A DNA stretch of 64,000 nt, taken from assembly GCF_000699445.3 (NCBI RefSeq), contig NC_067195.1, forward strand, positions 68,940,591 to 69,004,590, written 5' to 3'. Below the pieces are notes generated by a model that was not told the origin of the DNA, searched no databases, and saw only the letters and a program-made list of their open reading frames with translations. The translations under genes and the position numbers were made by a program. Origin of the DNA: Schistosoma haematobium (lineage: Eukaryota > Platyhelminthes > Trematoda > Strigeidida > Schistosomatidae). Within the stretch, counting starts at the first letter, position 1. Every line of letters begins with the position of its first letter. Below are positions 1 through 12,204 of the stretch, piece after piece.

Positions 1-176
1 CTATGACATTCAAATCAATCTATTTAGTAAACAAATGAGTTAATCAACTATTTTTAAGGAAAGAAACACTGTCTTTCATTAGTATTTCATGATGTACAAT
101 TAAAAGATACGTAAGACATTTTATGATAGTATTTATTTCCATTCTTAAAACTGCACGAAATTTTGTCCTCTTTAGT

Positions 177-461
177 TCCGTTGTGAAGTATTAACTCACT
201 GATAACAATGGTGGATGTGTCGCTCAGTTTCGTGGATTAGTTGAAGTTAGACATTAACACTATTGGATGCCGGCTCAGTGGTCTAGTTGGTTAAGCGCCT
301 GGCGCTAAAATGATAGATCCTGGGTTCGAATCCCGCGAGGCGGGGTCGTGGATTCGCACTGCTGAGGAGTCCTACAATAGGACGAAACGGCTATCCAGTG
401 CTTCCAGGTTTTCTATGGTGGTCTAACTTCAATTGACTCATGATCTCAACTGTTGAAATTA
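177..461 (+). mobile_element. tRNA-like SINE with hammerhead motif (copy 1)
   Basis: The element has the order seen in its relatives across the window: a leader, a tRNA-like segment with an A-box-like stretch (about 270-295) and a B box reading GGTTCGAATCC (about 323-333), a hammerhead motif, and a 3' end reading into TTGACTCATGATCTCAACT. It is presumably transcribed by RNA polymerase III from the internal boxes and moved in trans by a retrotransposon reverse transcriptase. The tRNA-like part is interrupted between the two boxes and does not fold into a decodable tRNA, so it is not a tRNA gene. Confidence 0.85.
357..400 (+). ncRNA. Hammerhead ribozyme motif in SINE copy 1
   Basis: Core CTGAGGA fits the hammerhead consensus CUGANGA, followed by stem II (GTCC/GGAC), GAA, stem III and a cleavage triplet ATC. 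Stem I is CACTG at 357-361 paired with CAGTG at 396-400. ATC fits the NUH rule but stem III has a mismatch, so activity is uncertain. Confidence 0.6.
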
Positions 462-1333
462 TTTGAACATTGTTAACTGAAACTCTGTAATATTCTTATA
501 TCCATTTACATTAGTCTTCTATACGCTCAGTTAACACTGATCTATGATGTAACTAACTGATAGCTTAGTTGGCGGCAATAATTATATCAGATAGGGACAT
601 GAATAATAAAATATAATATTTTTAAAATAATATTTAACTGAATAATGGATGTTTATAATTTAATTATGGTATAAAACGATCTTTTTCATCTACATTGGTA
701 ATGTTAGCAGACCGACTCATAAGAAATTCCATTGGTTAAATATTATATAAACCCGAAGCTATAGATTAACTACTTTTTATAAACCGCTCATATGTTTAAT
801 TTTTCATTTGAAAAGGTTTCCGTGATGTTGATTACTAGACTACTTGTGACTGAGTATTATTTTATGATTTACAATTTAGAATTATTCATTAATGAAAATT
901 TGTTGCATATTTTGTGGTTTATTATTCCTTTGAACTTCATTTGTATATATGTTTACTTGATTAACACGACAAAGTTGTGAATTCTATGTATTCTATATTG
1001 CGACAATTGATAGTTTTCCAATGATATATTAATCACTATTTCGAGTAGTATTTTATTCAAAGGCAAAATCAGCAGATTTTTTATTAAAGATTACAGTGTA
1101 AATCTCTATCTTTTGTACACTTGATTTATTGATTGAGGTAATCTATTATTGATTAATTTTTCAAGTAGAATCAAAATTGTAAGTTTCGATTATTTTTATA
1201 AGACAGACATTTTGAATTTATTGATTTATTAATCATAATCACAGAGTCTCAGTATAGTATTGTGTGTTTGCATGCAATGTAATAATGGTTGAGCAAATTG
1301 TACAAATGAACTAACTATCTTATATAATAAGCA
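462..1333. other. Anonymous A+T-rich DNA
   Basis: I see no gene or recognised repeat. The only open frame here (792-980, plus) is rich in hydrophobic A+T-coded residues and shows no domain or splice context. Confidence 0.6.
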
Positions 1334-1537
1334 AAGATAGACAGTGGCTAGCAGTGGAATCCAGGACGCGCGTTTCGTCCTGTTTGGGACTCGTCAGCTG
1401 AATGTACCTGTATCTCATAGTTGATGTTCACTCTGGGACCCGAACTCAGTACCGTTCGCTTCAAACGCCATCGCGTTATCCACTTAGCTACTGAGTCCTG
1501 ATAGCCACTTGCTTGTGCAATGGGTTGAAGTTTAATT
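1334..1537 (-). mobile_element. Sm-alpha SINE-like unit, left arm of inverted pair
   Basis: Read on the minus strand this has the Sm-alpha order: a tRNA-like head with ACTCAGTAGCTAAGTGGATA (A-box region), a B-box-like GAGTTCGGGTCCC, then the hammerhead and the tail reading into the word CATCTTTGCTTA-like sequence. Sm-alpha is a known Schistosoma tRNA-derived family whose RNA carries an active hammerhead. It abuts a second unit in the opposite orientation. Confidence 0.9.
1358..1403 (-). ncRNA. Sm-alpha hammerhead ribozyme
   Basis: On the minus strand the core reads CTGACGA, stem II GTCC/GGAC, then GAA, stem III ACGC/GCGT and cleavage triplet GTC. Stem I pairs ATTCAG with CTGGAT using one G-U pair. 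All conserved core positions are present, as expected for the described Schistosoma ribozyme. Confidence 0.88.
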
Positions 1538-1808
1538 CGTTTGAAGCGAACGGTACTGAGTTCGAGTCCCAGAGTGAACATAAACTCTGAGATGCAGGTA
1601 CATCCAGCTGACGAGTCCCAAACAGGACGAAACGCGCGTCCTGGATTCCACTGCTAGCCACTATTCATCTTTGCTTATAATGCTTGTAAATTAAGGCAAT
1701 ATCGAGGCATACGCACAGTGTGCACATATGCCAATAAGAGACTGATCAATTTCAGTCCTAAAACATCAATGGGAAGATTCAAGTAAAACAATATCAAGTG
1801 AATTATCT
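1538..1808 (+). mobile_element. Sm-alpha unit, right arm of inverted pair
   Basis: Starts inside the tRNA-like head, so the A box is missing, and then continues through B box (GAGTTCGAGTCCC), hammerhead and the 3' segment reading CGAGGCATACGCACAGT and beyond. The same 3' segment follows another Sm-alpha copy at 57.6-57.8 kb and precedes the head of the copy at 7.8-8.1 kb, which shows that the genomic copies are circular permutations of one repeat unit. Confidence 0.88.
1601..1647 (+). ncRNA. Sm-alpha hammerhead ribozyme
   Basis: Stem I is CCAG at 1604-1607 and CTGG at 1641-1644. The core CTGACGA is followed by stem II GTCC/GGAC with a six-base loop, GAA, palindromic stem III ACGC/GCGT and cleavage triplet GTC. 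This is an intact motif by sequence. Confidence 0.92.
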
Positions 1809-2094
1809 TATATAATGTTTGGCGTTTTTCTTTTCTCTAAAGAAATATGATTTACTAGACTATGTGTGGTAGTTAAATTCAAAACGATTTCAACTTCAAT
1901 ATATAAGTCATTATAATTAACGTAAACATGAAATTAGGGGAAAAGTCAGTTTGGAACATACATACAGTAATCAATAAAATGCCCCAATATTTATTCAATA
2001 TTCAAAAGATAAACAGAACATTTTGTCTGAGATTGATGATCATTGTGGAAAATCACTTATAAAAACATAAAATGAAAAGAAATAAATTAATGTA

Positions 2095-2870
2095 TTTTTG
2101 TAATATCTCAATGAGTAGAAAAATTAAATTTTGTGATGTTTCGTGACTTAATGTAAGCCGCTTCTTCAGAGAATAAATAACCAAATCAAATTTAATCCAA
2201 GTTTAAATAGTACAAAGGAAAAACGCGAGAATATTATATGAGATCAAGCAAAAAACAGGTGTGGACAAATCAATGTTATGTCATTTCGGTCAAGGTAATT
2301 CATAAGCGACATGTATGTAAATTTATATGTGCGTATGCGTGCAATGTTGAGGATGATAAAAATGTATGACCTTTGTGATGAGAAAGGATAGAGTTTAATT
2401 TGTATGTACGATAATAGCGTGAAATATGAATAATATCAGACTAGGTGGCTAGGATAGATAGTTCACGTAGGATGCATACTAAGGTTTTCTTTTCTATTGA
2501 GATCAATAGGATTACGCATTATATGGAACGCTTCAAATACTCTCCTTTCTTTGTAATTCGAAAAACCTTTTTGTAATATTTTGAAATTGATTTGGTGGCT
2601 GTTGAAAATGTCATGAACTGCTATCACCGATTTAATTTAAAGTCTATCCAGCTCTACGAGGTTATTAAGTGATTTCTTTGTGTACCAAATATGTTCTTTG
2701 GCTCGAGTCAACGTTTGACGAAATGACTTTCCAATATAGAAAGCATCACAATCCATACATCTTAATTTGTAGACACAGTTCTGTGTTTACATAAAGAGGA
2801 TTCTTTCTTTTAAACGAACTAAAGTATTTCGAAGTGTGTTCGTTGTTTTGTAATATAAAATTAAAATATT
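2095..2870 (-). mobile_element. Penelope-like element, 3' portion
   Basis: A minus-strand GIY-YIG pseudogene is followed by a 3' region that ends near 2100 with a block (GAAGCGGCTTACATTAAGTC) repeated in diverged form at 46215-46290. GIY-YIG endonuclease plus reverse transcriptase defines the Penelope-like class. No reverse transcriptase is visible upstream, so the copy is 5'-truncated. Confidence 0.7.
2463..2783 (-). pseudogene. GIY-YIG endonuclease domain of a Penelope-like element
   Basis: One minus-strand frame runs from 2783 to a TGA at 2463-2465, broken only by a TAA near 2637-2640. It reads YKLRC..DC.AFYIGKSFRQ, then LTRAKEH, which matches the GIY-YIG core (here with the second half as YIG) and its following arginine and histidine-rich helix. 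After the stop the frame continues with a conserved SVIAVHDIFNSHQINFK segment and a glutamate in RRVFEAFHI, the expected acidic residue of the family. Penelope-like elements use this nuclease to nick target DNA. The domain is too short and interrupted to be functional. Confidence 0.72.
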
Positions 2871-3069
2871 AAGAGTAAACAGAGAACTAACATTTTGGTA
2901 TATGATTACATATTGTAGACTAGATTTATAGATAAGTAATGAAATTACTTGATATTTTTTTTACTAGAACATTATAATTTTACAATAAATAATTTTTGAT
3001 AGAGAGTGGACATAGCCTAAACTAATGATTAATTTATATGATAAGAATTGACCAATATATTAGAACAAA

Positions 3070-3380
3070 ATAATACCTTGATTTCTAGTATAAGGGTTGT
3101 GGAGATTATTAAGTTTTTGATTGAGATCATGAACCGATTGATGTTAGACCATCACAATTGAAAACCTGGAAGCACTGGATGGCCGTTTCGTCCTATTGTG
3201 GGACTACTCAGCAGTGCGCATCCACGATCCCGCTCGCGGGGTTCGAACCCAGGGCCTTCGGTCTCGCGCGCGAACGCTTATCCAACTGGACCACTGAGCC
3301 GGCAACCGATGGTGATATTTTCTAACAACAACCAATCCACGAAATTGCGCGACCAACTTCCGTTGTACTGAGGTAGATAC
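3070..3380 (-). mobile_element. tRNA-like SINE (copy 2), left arm of inverted pair
   Basis: Minus-strand copy of the subfamily whose 3' end reads CTAACATCAATCGGTTCATG. Its B box is GGTTCGAACCCC. The hammerhead core is CTGAGTA, where the consensus needs G at the sixth position, so this copy should not cleave. It lies head to head with the next copy. Confidence 0.85.
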
Positions 3381-3819
3381 CTGTGATGGTCTAACATCAA
3401 TCGGTTCATGATCTCAATCAAAACTTAATAATCTCCACAACCCCTATACTAGTAATCAACATGTGCTCACCAGTGACTAGCTTCGTGAGAGAATTCTCGG
3501 AGTTCTGGTGAGAAGCCGTGACCAATGGGGCTAATCCGTGTTGGGTAGAGACAGGGATCTACCTCAGTACAACGGAAGTTGGTCGCGCAATTTCGTGGAT
3601 TGGTTGATGATAGAAAATATCACCATCGGATGCCGGCTCAGTGGTCCAGTTGGATAAGCGTTCGCGCGCGAGACCGAGGACCCTGGGTTCGAACCCCGCG
3701 AGCGGGATCGTGGATGCGCACTGCTGAGGAGTCCCACAGTAGGACGAAACGGCCATCCACTGCTTCCAGGTTTTCTATGGTGGTCTAGCTTTAATTGACT
3801 CATGAATTCAACTATTAAA
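3381..3819 (+). mobile_element. tRNA-like SINE (copy 3), right arm of inverted pair
   Basis: The copy begins with the same sequence that ends its family (CTAACATCAATCGGTTCATG), runs through a long leader, the tRNA-like segment with GGTTCGAACCCCG as B box, and a hammerhead-like region at 3719-3767. The core CTGAGGA is intact, but the 3' strand of stem I reads CACTG instead of CAGTG and no longer pairs. Together with copy 2 it forms inverted arms of roughly 240 bases. Confidence 0.88.
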
Positions 3820-6349
3820 TATTGTTAATTATCAAGGATTTTCCTATTCGTATTCACCAGGATGTATTTTTAGTTAATAACAATTAATAAAAAACATTAT
3901 TTTCTCCTAAATCAGAAAATATATAGTGTTATGAAAAGTGTGACCTTACACTAGTTAGTAAGGGTAGAAAGTTTTAAATCTAAATAATAAAATCTTATGT
4001 CAGTTTTGGTTTTATCTTCAAAACCAAGTTAGAAGATACTCAAATTGAAAAAAAACGTTATTTGATACACAGAAACAAACTCAGATCATGCTCATTTATT
4101 GTGATGTACTAGTAACGATTTTTAGGTGTAGGTATGTAGGAATGTTACAAATTATAGATTTATTACAGATTTGTAAATGATTCATTATCAAAGTCTACTT
4201 ATATTTATTATGATGAAATCGAAAGCACTTTTTGACATTGATGATCCAAAGTTGTAGTAAAAAATAGCTTGTTTTTGATGTATTGAACATTACAAAAGAT
4301 TATTTCTTATGTTTGTATGTAAGAAAGGGGTGAACAGTAAGAACAAGAGAATTTGATATAATGATTAAAAACAGTGTGACAAGTAGTTTTAGTGATGTAA
4401 TGTGAACCACTAGATGCATTATAATACGAGTATGAACTATTTCAACGGTAAATGAAAGGCTTTAAATGCAGTAGAGTTTATTCTTTTTCACCAAGTTTCT
4501 TGACAAACCTATTGCCTCTGACAGTTATAGGCTGAAACTGCAGTATTAGCTTAATATAGTATCAAATACTCTCACATACCACATGATTACTTACGAAATC
4601 CTTGGGACATATTTATCTAGGTTTATTAATATTCGAGATAAAGGAACATTCTTAATCACCCTCACTTTATCAACTAAGAAAGTTGGCTAGTGGCATGTTG
4701 TAAACCATTATAATGCACTTTTATGACTGATGTTTTGTAACTATTATGAAGCTTAAAAGAACAATTTTTTGTGGGATTATAGTAAGAAATATGTTTGATT
4801 GTTTGACAAATAAGCCAATTTTGATAGCCTAAATTATTCTAAACAACAATCGTATCCTCAAATTGAATTGGGTGGTTTACCTTATTTCTTTAGTCGTCAA
4901 TTTTAACTCACATAATCTGAATCATTGTTTGTAATTAAATGTAAAAGCTTGTTACCATCCATTTTTATGAAGGAGAAAATATTTTCAGTAATTTGTTGTT
5001 GCAGAAATCATATAGTCTGATGGTAATGTGTATTTTTATAAAACCTTGGATTTGAATATTAGAATTTGGTTTGTAGTTTAAGGTTCTGAGAATATTAGTT
5101 TGGTTTTCCAATGATAACATCATTAAATTCAATATGGAATTGTCACCTAACGATAATAGCTAGTGATACGGATTGAGTTGACTGAGCTCAAATGTTAATT
5201 TGAATTATGTTTAACAAAAATACATATTATTATTATCATTTTTAGAAGTTAGTTCCTCGTCTTAAAGTAAGACAATTTTCATCGGGAAAGCTTCAATGGA
5301 AAATACAGATGAGATTAATGTGTTCTAAAAACTCGTAACAAGATTTAATAACTAGGCAACTACGAGTAATTTACATCATTTACAAACACTGAACAAGTTT
5401 TAATCCTGAAAATAACAGTTAAGTAATATAAGTCTTTGTGAATAAAGCACGTGACATTATTATAATAGCCAAATCTATAATGTGCATGAATTTCTGATTG
5501 TTAAGGATTGTGTACATTTGCTAATACGTCGACAAAAAAAATTCAAGTCATTTACAATGCCTAATTTGAAAAAAATAACATTTTGTATCGATTTTGTATA
5601 TTCCTTGCGGTAAAATTGAAGAAAAAGACTTGGTTTCTAAGGTTTTCGGCATTATAATTTAATTTTAAATGACTTTAGTAGTTTTATGGCAATTAACTTA
5701 AAAAAACATTCGATCTTTATATTTAAAAAAAAACCAAAAAAAAAACATATTCATAAGAAGAAACCATATTTTTCATAAAAAGTTGCTTTCTTAAATAGTA
5801 TGACCGTTATTAACAATGTCTACTGATACCTATACGATAACTGTAACGGTTGCCAAGACGACTAATGGATATACGTTTTATTATATTGGGATATATATAT
5901 ATATATATATAAAGCTTATTAATCTACCGTAGAGACGATAAATTTCTCAGTAATTCTATGTATTTTTTAAAAATGTAATAATAAATATGACGATTGTAAT
6001 ATACAGAGAAAAAAACCCGATGTAGTGTAGTTAATAAATATAACTGAGCTAGATAAGGATTTCAATAAATATGTTATAATAAGTGGTAGAATAAATAGAA
6101 TGACTCATTTGATATTTATGATTTCAATGAACTGTTCCACTGATATTTCACATTAAACATGTTCATTAGTAATTTGATTAGTTCATTTCTTTAATATTGG
6201 ATTAAATTTGTTTTTTTTTTAAAATAAAGAAGATAGAATAAAGGTAAGAAGAAACATGAACATCGTCGGATGAAGTGATTTCATTTCAGATTTAAGTACT
6301 TTATAGGTCTTCGATATACGTAGTGATTTGGCAATTTTATATAATATAC
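3820..6349. other. Anonymous A+T-rich DNA
   Basis: No gene, tRNA or known element is visible. There is a short (TA)n run at 5891-5912 and several homopolymer A and T tracts around 5720-5760 and 6215-6225. Confidence 0.6.
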
Positions 6350-6475
6350 CGCGGGACGGGGCCGTGGATGCTCATTGCTGAGAAGTCTCACAATAGGAAG
6401 AAACGATCGTCTGGTGCTTTTAGGTTTTCTATGGTGGTCTAGCTTCAATTGACTCACGATCTCAACTATTGAAAT
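6350..6475 (+). mobile_element. tRNA-like SINE (copy 4), 3' fragment
   Basis: The fragment starts just after the B box and keeps a decayed hammerhead (CTGAGAA core, GGAA in place of GGAC) and the family 3' end TTGACTCACGATCTCAACT. It is 5'-truncated. Confidence 0.8.
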
Positions 6476-7844
6476 ATATTTTTCTTTTTGTATAATATAT
6501 ATATGAACTCATTTATTTCAATAATGAATAGTAATTATGCTCACCTTCAATATTCATACTAGTTCATTTTATAGAAGCATATAGATTGAGGGATAGTTAG
6601 AAAGACTATGATGCAATCAAATACATGAAATATGTGTAAATTTTTATGACTACGGTATATGAAGTAATACACTTTGGGAAATATGTAATAACAATGGTGA
6701 TAATAGGTGAAATAGTCGATGAGAAGATGCAAGTATCTTAATGATTAAATTAATAAAAAGTCCAATATTTTATTGAGTAATCTGAAATAATCACTAATTA
6801 GGAACAAATTGTAACTGTGATGAATAATAAAAGTAATATTTTGATTAAATGAAAGACAAGGAATGTTTATAAGGGTTATAGGTTAATGAAAACAACCTTT
6901 TAAATATTTTCATAGTGATAGAAAAAAGAAAGAAGAGGATAGTAACGATTCAATTATTATTTCAGTATCAAGTAAACCTTAAAATCTTGTTATGTCAATA
7001 AGTTATAGTTGCAAATTAGAATAACGAATAATTCTGCCTAAGGTAGTATGTAGTTATTTTGACCATTTATAATTTAAAAGACATTGTCAAGGTATTTACA
7101 CAGAATTACATCTCTAAAACACTACTTATTTTGTACAAATCATTGAGTATGTAAACGATATAGAGTACAAAAAATGAGATAAAATCAGTTAATCTCACAT
7201 TGTTCTTTTTATTCTACGAATGTTTGTAAAACTAATTAATTGCATAAAATGCTTTGATGAAATGATTGTTTATTATGTTGAAGTTCGATGAATCAATTTT
7301 GTTGTTGAAATGGCATTTGTTAATAAAGTGTATAGATATATTCTTTAAAGATGAACTTTCACAAAATCAAAGATCAATGGATAGTCGTTTTACTAGATTT
7401 CAATTCCTTCTTGTATAATAGTAATATCTATAAGATTAAGGCTTTGAAGTATGCTTAACTTATAGTTTTTTTATTATTTATTTGTTATTGTGACCTGATA
7501 CTCTGAATGAAAAATAATTTGGAAAGTATACTTCGATTTTATAGATTGGTGAATGACTTTTAACCATATTTCATTTTCGTTAGTTAAAAAGACATTTTAT
7601 TTACTTTTGATATCCGTTCAATAATAAATCTATTTCCGTGTATTAGATTTATGACCAAGCATCATTGTCATATTAACCTTACAAAATCAAACGATTGAAT
7701 GTGTTCAATATCACTAAACAATTATTCGATCCATTATTTTGACTAAAATAAGTCTAACTGTCGGAGTAAAATTATTATTTAAGCTGTGATAGTTTATACA
7801 TAAATAGATAGGAATATGAACAGAGTTGATAGAAAATAGATAGA
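6476..7844. other. Anonymous A+T-rich DNA
   Basis: I see nothing recognisable; no open frame of note and no repeat shared with the rest of the window. Confidence 0.55.
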
Positions 7845-8140
7845 GTATGGATAGGAATGGAATCTAAGACATGTATATTGTCTTATTTGAGACTCATCGG
7901 ATAAGTTTACCTACATCCCAAAGTTGATATCACTCCTTGACTCGAATTGAATACAATTAATTTCGAATGTCATCGCATTATCTACTTAGCTACTGTGTTC
8001 AGATAGCCACCCACTTGTTCGATGGGAATGAGTTTTAATTCAATTTGAATTGGATTATCTTGTTGTTGATCTATTGGGCTAAAATTTGAACAGTCTTAGT
8101 ATTTTGTGCGGGTTGCCTAGATATAGCCTTTATGGCACAA
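7845..8140 (-). mobile_element. Decayed Sm-alpha unit
   Basis: Minus-strand copy. The head (near 7970-8010) keeps the ACTTAGCTACTGTGTTCAG-like A-box region in reverse complement. The ribozyme region at 7875-7925 has CCGATGA for the core and CAAT for GAAA, so it is dead. The segment matching the Sm-alpha 3' flank (TTGTGCGGGTTGCCT) precedes the head at 8110-8135, which fits a tandem or circular template. Confidence 0.7.
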
Positions 8141-9205
8141 ATCAATACATATTAATATACAATGTTGATTAATGTACAATGCTATGTTATGTTATTTTAT
8201 AAAATGCAAGTTTAAAAACTTTATTCGAACTATCTTATGTCATTAAAAATCTTTCACTATATTGTTAAGCTTTTTTTAAATATCTGATAAGATGATTGAC
8301 TTTTCCTGTCTTTCACTCTTTCCAATGGACACTGTGAAAACGGACTCATATTTACTAAGCTGATTGAATAAATAGAACAATAAATCTATAATCACTTGTT
8401 AACATAATATAGACTATTAGTTTCATAATTTTATCAGTTCAAATATACAGTCTTTAAAATCTTGATAAGTTGAACTCTTTCCAGTAGAATTATATGATGC
8501 TAGGTGTTGCATTTTATTGTAAACAGATCTCATAAAGAATTTCACTGTTTGTTTGTTGGTAGGAATACATATGTTTTATAAATAATTCAGTCGACACTTA
8601 ATCTATCATTTATGAAGATTCTGTTATTTCCTAAGATCCTTCTCATAATTTTAAGTATATCTATTGGAGAAATATGAATTTTTAGGTTTTAATATCTTTT
8701 GAGTTTAAACATGATAAGCATACTTAATTTCTTATCATAATTAGAAATAATCAATGAATATGGAATGCTTAAAAATACATTTGAGTTTTACACTTCAAAC
8801 AATAAGGTCAATGTTCTTAATTGTAATTACCGATCTCCTACATCCTGAATGGTATATTTTAACAATATTTATGCCGTTCTACAAAATAAACGAAGTTATA
8901 TACTTATTCAAACTCATGGACAGATGATAATAAATCAGACAACATGTGACTATTAAGCTATTTTAACTTGTCTTGATAATTCTACATTTTGCATAAGCCA
9001 TTTTGACCGACCATACAAGTAGTTCTATTACTCCTGTTCATAATAATTACAATAATGTATGTTATTATGTGTTTTACGGTATGCATGAATGTTATAATTT
9101 ACTATCAGCTGTGGTTAATCACGAATTATAAGGAATTACTCGAATGTGATATCATAATACAATCTGAGATCGACTAAAGTTGCACTTAATTATATTTTTC
9201 ACAGA
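8141..9205. other. Anonymous A+T-rich DNA
   Basis: No gene or recognised repeat. Confidence 0.55.
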
Positions 9206-9388
9206 TTGAAATCATGAGTAAATTGAAGCTAGAACACCATGGAAAACCTTCAAGCACTGAACGGCCGTTTCGTCCTAGTATGGGACTCCTCAGCAGTGAG
9301 CATCCACGATCCCGCATTCTGCGAGATTCGATCCCAAGACCTATCAGTCTTGTGTATGAGCACTTTACCAACTAAACCACTGAGTCCC
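9206..9388 (-). mobile_element. tRNA-like SINE (copy 5a)
   Basis: Minus-strand copy from the 3' end (AATTGAAGCTAGAACACCAT in the plus reading) to the A box, where it stops at CACTGAGTC and meets a plus-oriented fragment. Its hammerhead is annotated separately. Confidence 0.85.
9255..9298 (-). ncRNA. Hammerhead ribozyme motif in SINE copy 5a
   Basis: On the minus strand: stem I CACTG with CAGTG, core CTGAGGA, stem II GTCC/GGAC with a seven-base loop, GAA, stem III ACGG/CCGT, cleavage triplet GTT. All core positions are conserved and all three stems pair perfectly. GTT fits the NUH rule but is usually cleaved less well than GTC. Confidence 0.68.
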
Positions 9389-9507
9389 ATACTAAGACGA
9401 AACGGCCGTCCAATGCTTCCAGGTTTCCCATGGTGGTCTAGCTTCAATTGAATCATGATTTCAATCTGTGAAATTTATAAAATCTCCACAAACCCCTCCT
9501 GATAATT
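9389..9507 (+). mobile_element. tRNA-like SINE (copy 5b), 3' fragment fused in inverted orientation
   Basis: Starts inside the hammerhead stem II loop (CCATACTAAGACGAAACGG) and continues through the family 3' end to AAATCTCCACAAACCCCTCC. It is joined to copy 5a without spacer, giving inverted arms. Confidence 0.8.
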
Positions 9508-10312
9508 ATATTTTTCTCATTTTTTTATTAGTCTCTGATGAAACTCAACAGATATACCTACTTATATTAAGACTGTTTTACATATAGTGATCTATAACCA
9601 CTACTTATATTTCGTAACATGTATCATTCAATTTATCATTGTTTTCATATTTCATAAAGTTTCATATTACAAAGACTAGAAATACCATGAACTATTCTAT
9701 GAAGAAAACATTGTTTCACAGTACATGATATAGATTCGAGTAGAATAAAAAGGAACATTATATCGTTAAAGAAAACAATGCTATCTCAATATAATCTATA
9801 ATAATCTATTATACACTAAATGAAGCAAAATATGTATATGATTTTATGATAATTGTCAAGTGGTTAGTTGACTAAACATTTATAATAACAGAAACCACTG
9901 AACAAACCTATTACATTTCAAAATATATCGTGAATCATACTGTTGATTGGAAAAAAAAGAGATAATCGATGTATGTGGTGGGTTAGAATAAACTGTGATT
10001 TTCATACTTTACATTTAAATTAGTCTTGCGGAATCACAATAAAACACTTAACACTATGTTGTCATGTCAATTATGAGAGAGAAATAAAACAAGCAAATCT
10101 TTTCGTACAATTAAATAAAAATGTTGACTTTTTTTTTCTTTTTCTTTTTATTCTACCCACATCGAATCAAATTAAAAACGTTCATTTTTCAATCGGTATT
10201 GAACTGTGAGATGAAACCTTTTTTTAATAAAATCTGTTAGTTGTTTATCTTTTATTTTCTATTCTATTTCATTAGTATGTGATATTTGTACAAGGCGGCT
10301 TGATTGAATATC
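9508..10312. other. Anonymous A+T-rich DNA
   Basis: No gene or family repeat seen; T-rich tracts at 10130-10150. Confidence 0.55.
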
Positions 10313-10480
10313 TGGGCTACTGTGGTGTTTGAATTAACTAATGATTCTTTTATACTTGTTGAACACTTGATTTCGAATTCTAAATACAATACATTCGTTT
10401 GTGCTTGTGTCGTACTTCTTGATTCGATTGCGTTAATTCTGGGATTCCTAGTTCATACGATAATTCAAATAATTCAAAAC
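10313..10480 (+). repeat. Dispersed repeat, inverted relative at 12920-13085
   Basis: About 160 bases here match the reverse complement of 12920-13085 at roughly nine in ten positions, for example CAATACATTCGTTTGTGCTT in both. The plus frame 10304-10501 through it is open, but I recognise no protein in it. The family is unknown to me. Confidence 0.7.
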
Positions 10481-10684
10481 ATCATAGCTACTTATTCCTG
10501 ACATCTAGATATTCCAACAAGTTATCTGTTTTCTTGTTTGTTTTAACATATCATTATGCCTATTAGTTTTATAACTTATTCCGATGCGTTTGTGAAATGT
10601 TTACGATGTTTCACTGTATAAGTTAGAAAAAACGCTTAATCTGAGTCAGTGTTATTGCTAGCAATATGCATAGAAAAGAATGTA

Positions 10685-11070
10685 CATTATTCACATATTG
10701 ATTTCTGAACGCAAGATACTCAATATCCGTTGGATGGATACCATCAAGAACACCACTCTGTGGGAAAGGATGATCCAGCTTCCAGCTAAAGAGGAAAGTA
10801 GGAAAAGACGTTGCAAGTGGATAAGGCATGCATTACGGAATTCATCAAACTGCATTACGAAGCATGCGCTTACAAGGAATCGTGAAGGGAAGCGGAAAAG
10901 TGGAAGGCCGATGTACACACTATGTCGAGAAATGGAAGCAGATATGAAAAGGATAAATAGCAACTGAGAAGAACTGGAAAAGATTGCTCAGGACAGGGTT
11001 TGATGGAGAGCGCTGGTGGGTGGTCTGTGCTCTATCACGAGGATTAACAGGTGTAAAAAACTAAGGAAGT
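10685..11070 (+). mobile_element. Non-LTR retrotransposon 3' end (C-terminal RT-ORF fragment)
   Basis: The plus frame 10680-10967 encodes the C-terminal tail found downstream of the reverse transcriptase in animal non-LTR elements: a tryptophan in [11 protein letters not shown], then NCITKHALT and [18 protein letters not shown]. The frame stops early (TGA at about 10965) and the remaining tail, with QDRV and a weak AAGT-type end near 11060, is out of frame or decayed. This is one of seven fragments of the same group in the window. Confidence 0.82.
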
Positions 11071-11099
11071 AAGTCCAAGTTGTAAGGATAAAGTAAAGG

Positions 11100-12204
11100 C
11101 ATTACATTTCACATCACTGTAGTTATTCACCGTGGCAACGAGGGATTTGTCACACTTTCTCTATGTGTAAAAAAAGTTAAGTTGAAAGAGAGTGACTACA
11201 GTGATTCCTGAACGAAGTAACGGCAGCGGTTAAATATTTATAATGCATTCGTAACACTAAAGACATATCCAATTTCTGTTGTGTTTTGTGTTACTACTTA
11301 CCTTCTAAACACTGCCTTATTGGTCTTGTCAATTCTACCTGAACTTTCATCTATTACTTATGCCAACCGTAACCACTGATTGTTTGTACCTTTCTATAAT
11401 CATTTCAACTGATTTCACAAAAGATTCCCCCAGACAACCAGTTTTAATAAAACGTTTTTCCATATATGTGACTTGCTTTTGCATATTTTGTCAGATAAAC
11501 CAAGCATTAAAAGGTTTTTCTGGTAGCTCCAACACTTTTTAATATAACATAATGAATATTCACTAAATCAATCAACAGTGAATCATTGCTATTATGAGAT
11601 CTCATATCTATGTATGAATTTACATGTGTTTTTAGGAGAAAGTACATAGAAAAGATTAAAAGAAGAGTGTCATCAAGATTTTTTGGTCATATTCATCGAA
11701 AATTGTGTTTAGAATGGAAGTAAATCCCTCACAAGTATTCTCACAAAATACATAATCGATCGGAAAATATGAACATGTTATGGAAATAACTCAAAAAATA
11801 CTACTCAAAAATAAGTAGCTCGGAATGTATTTAATGTTTTGTGACTACTATAAGAATCTTGAAAACAATCACATAATGCATTGCTTAACGTAAATTATAT
11901 GCATCTATGAATTTAATATGCCTCAATTTTATAAGTTATCGTTGGGTGGTGAATATTATACTAAATCATTACAGAACCCATATTCTTAGATTACGATGAA
12001 TATTTTGTTGATAATTAATTGAATGATAAAGGGTTCACAATTATCTCTGCAATGCTTTAGTATACGGTCGTACTTTAATCAAGCAAATACCAAAATAATG
12101 TATAGATACATTTAAATAAGAAAGGATTTATTAACTAGTAATATAGGAATTCTGTCCTGCATTTTTAATCTAATCAAACATATTTGATTAGATTTCCTTT
12201 TAAA
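11100..12204. other. Anonymous A+T-rich DNA
   Basis: A short imperfect hairpin lies at 11125-11200 (CACTGTAGT against GACTACAGTG). No gene is visible; the 11360-11542 open frame has no recognisable feature. Confidence 0.5.

Noticed and set aside
270..345. tRNA gene in the tRNA-like segments (here and in other SINE copies)
   Set aside because: A and B boxes are present but acceptor and anticodon stems do not form, and the segment is always embedded in the same repeat.
9186..9456. Overlapping open frames on both strands at 9.2-9.5 kb
   Set aside because: They translate the inverted SINE pair.
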